Source of the DNA: Streptomyces aculeolatus
GTDB taxonomy: Bacteria > Actinomycetota > Actinomycetes > Streptomycetales > Streptomycetaceae
Assembly: GCF_020400605.1 (NCBI RefSeq)
Contig: NZ_JAINRD010000017.1
Location: forward strand, 1 to 64,000
Direction: 5' to 3'
Length of the DNA stretch: 64,000 nt
Shown: positions 57,839 through 64,000 of the stretch, piece after piece
Position numbering within the stretch: position 1 is the stretch's first letter
Layout: each line of letters opens with the position of its first letter
Translations under genes and position numbers: made by a program
Notes under the pieces: model-generated
What the model saw: only the letters and a program-made list of their open reading frames with translations
Database searches by the model: none
Told to the model about the DNA's origin: nothing

Positions 57839-59406
57839 CAGCTGCCTCCCGTGAGGAGCTTCTGCACGGCCGGGTCGGTCAGGCCGAGGAGTGCGGCGGG
57901 CCAGAGGCCGGCGAGGACGGTGAGCGTGACGAGCGGGCTCCAGGCGGCGATCTCGTAGCGGCGTACGTCCCCGAGGGCGGGCCGGTCGCCGGTCCTGTCG
58001 CCCATGCAGACGCGGCGTACGACGACGAGGAGGTACGCGGCGGTGAGCAGGGTGCCGAAGCCGGCGACGGCCATGAACACCAGGTACGCGGGACGCGGGA
58101 GCCCGGCGGCCGGGTCGTACGCGGCGAACATCGCCAGCATCTCGCCCCAGAACCCGGCGAGCCCCGGCAGCCCCAGCGACGCGACGGCGCCGAAGGCGAG
58201 CAGCGCGCCCAGGCGCGGGGCGCTGCCGTAGAGGGCGGCGCCGGTGCGGCCGGCGAGGGCGTCGAGGTCGGTGGTGCCGGTGCGTTCCTTCAGGGCGCCG
58301 ACGAGGAAGAAGAGCAGGCCGGTGATGAGGCCGTGGGCGATGTTGGCGAAGAGCGCGCCGTTGACGCCGGTGGGGGTGAGGGTGGAGATGCCGAGGAGCA
58401 CGAAGCCCATGTGGCCCACGGAGGAGTACGCGATGAGCCGCTTGAGGTCGCCCCGGGCCCCGGTGCGGGCGAGGGCGAGGCAGGCGAGGGAGCCGTAGAG
58501 GATGCCGGTGACGCCGAAGGCGGCGAGGTAGGGCGCGTACGTCTCCATGCCGTCGGGGGCGATGGGCAGCAGCACGCGCACGAAGCCGTACGTGCCCATC
58601 TTCAGCAGCACGCCGGCCAGGAGGACCGAGCCAACGGTGGGAGCCGAGGTGTGGGCGTCGGGGAGCCAGCTGTGCAGCGGCCACATCGGGGTCTTGACGG
58701 CGAGGCCGATGCCGATGGCGAGGACGGCGACGAGCTGCGTGGTGTGGGTGAGACCGGAGCCGTTGTCGGTGGCGAGTGCCACCATGTCGAACGTGCCGCC
58801 CTGGAACCCGACGAGGAGGAGGCCGAGGAGCATCACGACCGAGCCGAGCAGCGTGTAGAGGATGAACTTCCAGGCGGCGGCGGTGCGTCCGGCGCCGCCC
58901 CAGCGGGCGATGAGGAAGTACATCGGGATGAGCACCATCTCGAACGCCAGGAAGAACAGCAGCAGGTTGAGGACGGCGAAGGTGGCGAGCATGCCGCCTT
59001 CGAGGACGAGCAGCAGCGCGACGAACGCCCGGGGTGACGGCCCGGCGGGCATGACGAAGTAGCCGTAGACCGCGCAGAGGAAGGTCAGCAGCGCGGTGAG
59101 GACGAGCAGGGGCAGCGACACGCCGTCGACGCCGAGGTGGATCCGGATCCCGAGGGCGGGGATCCAGCTGACGTCGGAGTCGGCCTGCATGGTGGCTGGA
59201 CCGTCGGCACCGTAGTCGAAGCCGGCGGCCAGGACGACGGACAGGACGAACACGGCGCCGGTGACGGTGACGCCGTGGCGCAGTACCGCCTGGTCGGGGC
59301 TCTTGCCCTTCAGGCCGGGCGGCGCGGGGAACAGGGCGGCCAGCGCGCCGAGGAGGGGGAGTACGACGATGGCGCCGAGGACGAGCTGCATCGCGGTGTG
59401 GTCCAT
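57838..59406 (-). CDS. nuoM: NADH-quinone oxidoreductase subunit M
   Basis: 522 residues, ATG 59406. Antiporter-like subunit: the glutamate helix LLLFFLAFEMVLIPMYFLIA, the lysine of GIGLAVKTPMWPLHSWLPDA and DLKRLIAYSSVGHMGFVLLG are all in place. It contributes one of the proton paths of the membrane arm. The start codon lies 8 bp after the nuoL stop. The ATG is used, since the reading frame stays open far upstream without a ribosome site. Confidence 0.97.
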   Translation of the reverse strand: MDHTAMQLVLGAIVVLPLLGALAALFPAPPGLKGKSPDQAVLRHGVTVTGAVFVLSVVLAAGFDYGADGPATMQADSDVSWIPALGIRIHLGVDGVSLPLLVLTALLTFLCAVYGYFVMPAGPSPRAFVALLLVLEGGMLATFAVLNLLLFFLAFEMVLIPMYFLIARWGGAGRTAAAWKFILYTLLGSVVMLLGLLLVGFQGGTFDMVALATDNGSGLTHTTQLVAVLAIGIGLAVKTPMWPLHSWLPDAHTSAPTVGSVLLAGVLLKMGTYGFVRVLLPIAPDGMETYAPYLAAFGVTGILYGSLACLALARTGARGDLKRLIAYSSVGHMGFVLLGISTLTPTGVNGALFANIAHGLITGLLFFLVGALKERTGTTDLDALAGRTGAALYGSAPRLGALLAFGAVASLGLPGLAGFWGEMLAMFAAYDPAAGLPRPAYLVFMAVAGFGTLLTAAYLLVVVRRVCMGDRTGDRPALGDVRRYEIAAWSPLVTLTVLAGLWPAALLGLTDPAVQKLLTGGS

Positions 59407-59414
59407 ATGCGGCG

Positions 59415-61460
59415 TCAGCCTCCCGTGACCGACGTGGTGGCGACGACGACGGCGACGGCCAGCACGAGCGCGCCGCCGAGCAGCGCGCTGAGGTAGCTCT
59501 GCACGTTGCCGGTCTGCGCGCGGCGGACGGCGGCGCCGAGCAGCCGGGGCGCGGTGCCCGCGCCGCGTACGTACGTGTCGACGACCTCCCGGTCCAGGAA
59601 GCGGACCAGGCGGGCCGCGGCCCGTACCGGGCGGACGAACAGCGCGGCGTACAGGGCGTCGACGTGGAATCCGCTGCCGGCGTGCCGGTAGAGGGCGGGG
59701 CCGAGCAGGATCCGGCCGGGGTCCGTCGCGGTGCCGTCGGGGGCGGCGCCCGACGCGGGGGTGCCCTCCTCCGCGGGGCTGCCGTACACCGCCTCGTGGC
59801 TGGCCTCCGCCTCGGCCTCGGTGAGCGCGGGCTCTTCCCCGGGGTGGGCGGTGACCGCGCCGGCGGGGACGCGGGCGGCGAGCCCCGCGGTCTGCTTCCA
59901 CGCCGCGTACGTGGCCGCCATGCCGACGAGTGCCAGGCCCGTGCCGAGGACGGTGGTGGTGAGCGTCGGCGTGAGGTCGTGGCCGCCGAGCCAGTCGGGC
60001 AGCGTCCAGACGGTCAGTCCGAACGCCACGGTGGGCACGAGCAGCAGCCACAGCACGGCGTTCATGACCACCGGCTGCGGGCCGTGGTCGGGGACGGGTT
60101 CGCCGCGGCCGTGGAAGGCGAGCAGCCACAGCCGCGCGGCGTACGCGGCGGTGAGCAGCGCGCCGGCCAGCCCGGCCACCAGCACGGTCCAGGCCGCGGC
60201 GCCGGGGATGCCGTGACCGGTCGCGCCATGCCCGGTGATGGCGGCCTCCGCGGCGCCGAGGACGGCTTCCTTGGAGAAGAAGCCGGCGAAGGGCGGGACG
60301 GCGGCGAGGGCGAGGAGGGCGGCGGTCATCGTCCAGTAGGCGTCCTGCACCCGCGCACGCAGGCCGCCCATCCGGGCCATCGCGGCCAGCGAGTTGGTGC
60401 CGGCGGCGTGGATGACGACGCCGGCGGCGAGGAAGAGCAGCGCCTTGAAGGCCCCGTGGGAGAGGAGGTGGAAGACGGCCGCGTCCCGGGAGCCGACGGC
60501 CAGCGCGCCGGTCATGTAGCCGAGTTGCCCGACCGTCGAGTACGCGAGCACGCGTTTGATGTCGTCCTGCGCGAGCGCGGCCAGCGCCGAGCCGACCATC
60601 GTCACGGCGGCCATCACCGCCAGCACCACCAGCGCGGCGGCCGAGGCGGCGAAGACGGGCAGCAGCCGGGCGACGACGTACACGCCGGCCGCGACCATCG
60701 TCGCCGCGTGGATCAGCGCAGAGACCGGCGTGGGGCCGGCCATCGCGTCGGGCAGCCAGGTGTGCAGCGGGAACTGCGCCGACTTGCCCGCGACCCCGGC
60801 GAGCAGCAGCAGCGCGATGAGCGTGGGGTGGGCCAGTCCTTCGCCGGAGCCGGCGGCGGTCAGGATGCCGCTGATCCGGAACGTGCCGGCCTCGGACGCG
60901 AGCGCGAAGATGCCGAAGAGGAAGGGGACGTCGCCCAGCTTGGTGACCAGGAACGCCTTGAGCGAGGCGGCCCGTGCGACTTCCGTGTCCCAGTAGTGGC
61001 CGACGAGGAAGTACGAGCAGATGCCCATGATCTCCCAGCCGACCAGCAGCACCAGCAGGTCGCCGGAGTAGACGACGAGGAGCATCGCGGCGGTGAAGAG
61101 GGAGACGAGGGCGGCGTACGAGGCGTAGCGCGGATCGTCGCGCAGATAGCCCGTGGAGTAGATCTGCACGCACGTGGCGACGACGCCGACGAGCACGGCG
61201 ACCAGCACCGCCATGCCGTCGAGGTGCAGCGCCAGGTCGATGGGCACGGAGCCGGTCGGGGTCAGTTCGGTGGCGGCGGTCACCGGCTCGTCGCCGCCCT
61301 GCCGGGCCGCGACGACGGCCGCGAGCACGGCGGCGGCCACGGCGGGCAGCACGGCCAGCGGCTGCACCATGCCGGGCGAGCGGCGCCCGAGGAGCAGGGT
61401 GGCCACGGCGCCGAGGAAGGGCAGCAGGGGGACGAGTGCGGCGAGGGTGGTCGTGGTCAC
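59415..61460 (-). CDS. nuoL: NADH-quinone oxidoreductase subunit L
   Basis: 681 residues, GTG 61460 within GTGA overlapping the nuoK stop. The distal antiporter-like subunit: LLVLLVGWEIMGICSYFLVG, the lysine helix LLLLAGVAGKSAQFPLHTWL and the histidine-rich FHLLSHGAFKALLFLAAG are conserved. The C-terminal part forms the lateral helix that spans the membrane arm and includes a Pro/Gly/Ala loop (about 545-580) that is longer than in E. coli. Confidence 0.97.
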   Translation of the reverse strand: MTTTTLAALVPLLPFLGAVATLLLGRRSPGMVQPLAVLPAVAAAVLAAVVAARQGGDEPVTAATELTPTGSVPIDLALHLDGMAVLVAVLVGVVATCVQIYSTGYLRDDPRYASYAALVSLFTAAMLLVVYSGDLLVLLVGWEIMGICSYFLVGHYWDTEVARAASLKAFLVTKLGDVPFLFGIFALASEAGTFRISGILTAAGSGEGLAHPTLIALLLLAGVAGKSAQFPLHTWLPDAMAGPTPVSALIHAATMVAAGVYVVARLLPVFAASAAALVVLAVMAAVTMVGSALAALAQDDIKRVLAYSTVGQLGYMTGALAVGSRDAAVFHLLSHGAFKALLFLAAGVVIHAAGTNSLAAMARMGGLRARVQDAYWTMTAALLALAAVPPFAGFFSKEAVLGAAEAAITGHGATGHGIPGAAAWTVLVAGLAGALLTAAYAARLWLLAFHGRGEPVPDHGPQPVVMNAVLWLLLVPTVAFGLTVWTLPDWLGGHDLTPTLTTTVLGTGLALVGMAATYAAWKQTAGLAARVPAGAVTAHPGEEPALTEAEAEASHEAVYGSPAEEGTPASGAAPDGTATDPGRILLGPALYRHAGSGFHVDALYAALFVRPVRAAARLVRFLDREVVDTYVRGAGTAPRLLGAAVRRAQTGNVQSYLSALLGGALVLAVAVVVATTSVTGG

Positions 61461-61888
61461 GCGGTGGCCTCGGCCTTCTTCGACGCGGTCGCCGGCCCGC
61501 CGGCGGCGTCTCCTGCGCCTTGTGGGTCTTGTCGGTCTGCGGGATCCGCCGGGTCCGCCGCGGCGCCGGTGCCGCCCGCGTCCGTGTCCGCGAGGTCGCG
61601 CAGGCGGTCGACGGCGGAGGTGCCCCGGTTGCGGTAGACCATCAGCACGATGGCCAGCCCGATGCCGATCTCGGCCGCGGCCAGCGCGATGATGAACAGC
61701 GTGAACGACTGCCCGGAGCGCAGGACGTCGCGGAACGCGACGTCGAAGGCGACGAGGTTGAGGTTGACGGCGTTGAGCATCAGCTCCACGGACATCAGCA
61801 CCAGGATGGCGTTGCGCCGCGCCAGCACGCCGTAGAGGCCGACGCAGAACAGCAGCACCGCCAGCACCGCCGGATACGCGAGATGCAT
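61457..61888 (-). CDS. nuoK: NADH-quinone oxidoreductase subunit K with C-terminal tail
   Basis: 143 residues, ATG 61888. Residues 1-95 are the usual three-helix subunit with essential glutamates: LVLMSVELMLNAVNLNLVAF and LAAAEIGIGLAIVLM. After the normal end (VYRNRGTSAVDRLRDL) it continues with about 45 residues of Ala/Asp/Gly/Pro repeats (TDAGGTGAAADPADPADRQD), absent from most NuoK proteins. It begins in the last base of nuoJ (TGATG) and ends in the GTGA start of nuoL. Confidence 0.96.
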   Translation of the reverse strand: MHLAYPAVLAVLLFCVGLYGVLARRNAILVLMSVELMLNAVNLNLVAFDVAFRDVLRSGQSFTLFIIALAAAEIGIGLAIVLMVYRNRGTSAVDRLRDLADTDAGGTGAAADPADPADRQDPQGAGDAAGGPATASKKAEATA

Positions 61889-62478
61889 CAGCCCTCCCCG
61901 CCGTCGTCGGCGGCGGCCGGGTCCTCGACCGGCTCCTCCGCGGCCCCGCCGTCCTTGCGGGACAGCACGATCGCCCCCACCAGCGCCGCCAGCAGCAGCA
62001 CCGACAGCGCCTCGAACGGCAGCACCCAGTGCCGGAAGACGCTCGCCCCCAGCAGGTCGGTCGTGCCCTTCGGCTCGTCCAGGTCGATCCACGTCGTGCG
62101 GAACGCGTCCACGACCAGCGTCACCAGCAGCACCGCCGCCGCCCCCGCCACACCCAGCGCCACCCACCGGTTGCCCGAGTCGGCGTCCGGCGAGCGGCCT
62201 ATCGGCGCCCGGGTCAGCATCAGCCCGAAGAGCAGCAGCACCACCACGGAGCCGACGTAGATCAGCACCTGCACCCAGGCCACGAACTCGGCCGTCAGCA
62301 GCAGGTACTCGACCGCCAGCCCGCCGAGCGCGACCACCAGCCACAGCGCGGCGTGCACCAGCTGCCGCGTGGTCACGGTGATCACGGCGGCGCCGAGGGT
62401 CACCAGACCGGTGAGGAGGAAGACGATCTCGACGCCGGTGGGCGACAGGAAGCCGTGGGTCTCGGCGGCGAGGGTCAT
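61888..62478 (-). CDS. nuoJ: NADH-quinone oxidoreductase subunit J
   Basis: 196 residues, ATG 62478 overlapping the nuoI stop (ATGA). Five hydrophobic helices as expected, with the conserved VVALGGLAVEYLLLTAEFVA and VQVLIYVGSVVVLLLFGLML. The C-terminus is an acidic tail (EEPVEDPAAADDGGEG). It is a core proton-path subunit next to NuoK and NuoA in the membrane arm. Confidence 0.96.
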   Translation of the reverse strand: MTLAAETHGFLSPTGVEIVFLLTGLVTLGAAVITVTTRQLVHAALWLVVALGGLAVEYLLLTAEFVAWVQVLIYVGSVVVLLLFGLMLTRAPIGRSPDADSGNRWVALGVAGAAAVLLVTLVVDAFRTTWIDLDEPKGTTDLLGASVFRHWVLPFEALSVLLLAALVGAIVLSRKDGGAAEEPVEDPAAADDGGEG

Positions 62479-63026
62479 GTGCCGTCGCCCTCCCCGGCGG
62501 CGGACTCGCCCGCCCGGGCCGACGCCTCCGCCTTCTCGGCCGCCTTGCGCGCCGCGCCCAGTTCCTTCGGCTCCTCCCCCGCCGGGTCGGGCGCGGGCGG
62601 CACGGGCACCGTCCACATCCAGTCCCGCAGCCGGTCCCGCTCGTGGGTCAGCTCGTGGATGTCGGTCTCCGCGTACTCGAACTCCGGTGACCAGAAGAGC
62701 GCGTCGAACGGGCAGACTTCGATGCAGATCCCGCAGTACATGCACAGCGCGAAGTCGATCGCGAACCGGTCGAGCACGTTGCGGCTGCGCTCGCGCCCGC
62801 CGGGGGCGGCGGGCGGCACGGTCTCCTTGTGCGAGTCGATGTAGATGCACCAGTCCGGGCACTCGCGGGCGCACAGCATGCAGACCGTGCAGTTCTCCTC
62901 GAACAGCGCGATGACGCCGCGGCTGCGCGGCGGCAGCGCGGGCAGGGTGTCGGGGTAGTGCGCGGTGTGCGAACGCCGCGTCATCGTGCGCAGCGTGACC
63001 GCGAGCCCCTTGGCGAGCCCCTTCAC
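62475..63026 (-). CDS. nuoI: NADH-quinone oxidoreductase subunit I
   Basis: 183 residues, GTG 63026, 2 bp after nuoH. Two complete [4Fe-4S] motifs, ENCTVCMLCARECPDWC and CMYCGICIEVCPFDALF, identify the ferredoxin-like subunit that carries electrons from the peripheral arm to cluster N2. The tail after about residue 135 is Ala/Glu-rich and charged, likely disordered. The start has only a weak GGTGAT upstream, so translation is probably coupled to nuoH. Confidence 0.96.
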   Translation of the reverse strand: MKGLAKGLAVTLRTMTRRSHTAHYPDTLPALPPRSRGVIALFEENCTVCMLCARECPDWCIYIDSHKETVPPAAPGGRERSRNVLDRFAIDFALCMYCGICIEVCPFDALFWSPEFEYAETDIHELTHERDRLRDWMWTVPVPPAPDPAGEEPKELGAARKAAEKAEASARAGESAAGEGDGT

Positions 63027-63028
63027 CG

Positions 63029-63988
63029 TCAGATCACCACCTTCACGATGCCGGTCAGCGCGATCTGCGCGAGGGCGAGCGGGATGAGGGTCGTCCAGGC
63101 GAAGCGCTGGATCTGGTCCTCGCGCAGCCGCGGGTACGTGACGCGCAGCCAGATCACGGCGAAGGCGAGGATCCCGGTCTTGAGCAGCGTCCACAGCCAG
63201 CCGAGCCCGTCGGCGTACGGGCCGTGCCAGCCGCCGAGGAAGAGCACGGCGGTCAGCGCGCTGAGGACGACGATGCCGGCGTACTCGGCGAGCAGGAACA
63301 GCGCGAAGCGCAGACCGGAGTACTCGGTGTACGCGCCGAAGATGATCTCCGAGTCGGCGACGGGGGCGTCGAACGGCGGACGTTGCAGCTCGGCGAGCCC
63401 GGCGGTGAAGAACACCACCCCGCCGACGAGCTGCCACGGCAGCCACCACCACTCGAACCCGTCGACGATCCCGACGAGCGACACCGTCCCGGCGGCCATG
63501 GCGACGGAGGCGGCGGCGAGCAGCATGGGCAGCTCGTAGGCGAGAAGCTGGGCGGCGGTACGGAGGCCGCCGAGGAGCGAGTACTTGTTGGCGGACGCCC
63601 AGCCGCCCATGAGGGAGCCGAGCACGCCGACGCCCATGACGGCCAGCACGAAGAAGATCCCGGCGTCCAGGGCCTCACCGACGCCGCCGTCGGGGGCGAA
63701 GGGGATGGCGACGAGGACGACCAGGTACGGGAGGAGGGCGACGGCGGGGGCGAGCTGGAAGACCCGCCGGTCGGCCCCGGCGGGGACGACGTCTTCCTTC
63801 TGCACGAACTTGACGCCGTCGGCGACGAGTTGGGCCCAGCCGTGGAAGCCGCCGGCGTACATGGGGCCTACGCGGCCCTGCATGTGGGCCATGACCTTGT
63901 GCTCGGTCTGCCCGACGACGAGGGGGAAGAGCAGAAACACGACGAGAACGCCGAGAAGGGTGAGCAGGACCTCCCACACGTCGCTCAC
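63029..63988 (-). CDS. nuoH: NADH-quinone oxidoreductase subunit H
   Basis: 319 residues, GTG 63988. Conserved sequences are HMQGRVGPMYAGGFHGWAQL, KFVQKEDVVPAGADRRVFQL, ELQRPPFDAPVADSEIIFGA and EYSGLRFALFLLAEY. It forms the quinone-binding connection to the peripheral arm. At about 320 residues it is close to E. coli NuoH (325) and shorter than the forms with long C-termini reported in several Streptomyces. Overlaps the previous gene by GTGA. Confidence 0.96.
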   Translation of the reverse strand: MSDVWEVLLTLLGVLVVFLLFPLVVGQTEHKVMAHMQGRVGPMYAGGFHGWAQLVADGVKFVQKEDVVPAGADRRVFQLAPAVALLPYLVVLVAIPFAPDGGVGEALDAGIFFVLAVMGVGVLGSLMGGWASANKYSLLGGLRTAAQLLAYELPMLLAAASVAMAAGTVSLVGIVDGFEWWWLPWQLVGGVVFFTAGLAELQRPPFDAPVADSEIIFGAYTEYSGLRFALFLLAEYAGIVVLSALTAVLFLGGWHGPYADGLGWLWTLLKTGILAFAVIWLRVTYPRLREDQIQRFAWTTLIPLALAQIALTGIVKVVI

Positions 63989-64000
63989 GAGGCCTCACCG
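63985..64000 (-). CDS. 3' end of the upstream nuo gene, presumably nuoG
   Basis: The last codons on the minus strand read G-E-A-S-stop, with TGA at 63987-63985 overlapping the nuoH GTG. In the standard nuo order the preceding gene is nuoG. Only five codons are visible, so identity rests on gene order and the overlap. Confidence 0.5.

Noticed and set aside
57838..61173. A 1111-codon minus frame extending far upstream of nuoM
   Set aside because: The extension lies in a wrong frame over nuoL and is Arg/Ala-rich; nuoM starts at 59406 by family length.

Overview
The window is about 64 kb of high-GC actinobacterial chromosome, almost certainly Streptomyces or a close relative. The evidence is the strong G/C bias at third codon positions, GTG starts, very frequent ATGA/GTGA stop-start overlaps, two giant AfsR-like regulators, rare TTA (bldA-type) codons, and an actinomycete integrative and conjugative element (AICE) in a tRNA-Tyr gene. 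None of the assignments was checked against a database; they rest on motifs, gene order and family knowledge.

Layout. (1) 1-0.75 kb: the end of yajQ and a tRNA-Tyr(GTA) gene. (2) 0.7-14.9 kb: a complete AICE between two 53-bp direct repeats (the 3' part of the tRNA-Tyr gene), the same kind of target used by SLP1. From the left end it carries a tyrosine integrase and excisionase, an iteron-like array (candidate origin), a leftward replication/transfer operon (helicase-like ATPase, prim-pol primase, C5-cytosine methyltransferase, small membrane and zinc-ribbon proteins, FtsK/Tra translocase, RRQ-motif zinc protein, DUF2637 spread-like protein, a Pycsar-effector-like membrane protein and several small ORFs), then rightward GntR and XRE-TPR regulators. 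(3) 15-32.6 kb: accessory chromosome with a DUF2255 protein, a DUF574-type methyltransferase, an AfsR-like regulator, a DrrAB-like ABC exporter, a deaminase, an Rrf2 regulator with an MFS pump, a VOC-ArsR-SRPBCC operon, a P450-like/PEP-mutase fusion with a divergent ArsR-like regulator, a secreted amidase, an NAD(P)-binding protein and an amidohydrolase. (4) 32.8-34.4 kb: core genes tRNA-Thr, tRNA-Met, rpmG and two MaoC-type dehydratases. (5) 34.5-55 kb: a second accessory stretch with TetR-MFS, YccF, two exported enzymes, a Ser/Thr kinase, an MFS-quinone reductase-SDR cluster divergent from a second AfsR-like regulator, a SUKH protein, an SDR-MerR pair, an ECF42-like sigma factor with its YCII protein, and two MFS pumps. 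(6) 55.3-64 kb: htpX and the 3' half of the nuo (complex I) operon, nuoH to nuoN, read leftward.

How it works together. The AICE looks intact: matching att sites, int/xis, a replication module, a transfer module with a candidate clt, regulators with an operator-like promoter, and paired 20-bp repeats at both ends that fit integrase arm sites. In the accessory chromosome the recurring unit is a one-component regulator beside one or two enzymes or a pump, with a dyad-symmetric operator on the promoter. Eight genes have a TANNNT -10 hexamer 6 or 7 nt before the start codon, which predicts leaderless mRNAs. The nuo genes are overlapping or nearly so and form one transcription unit.
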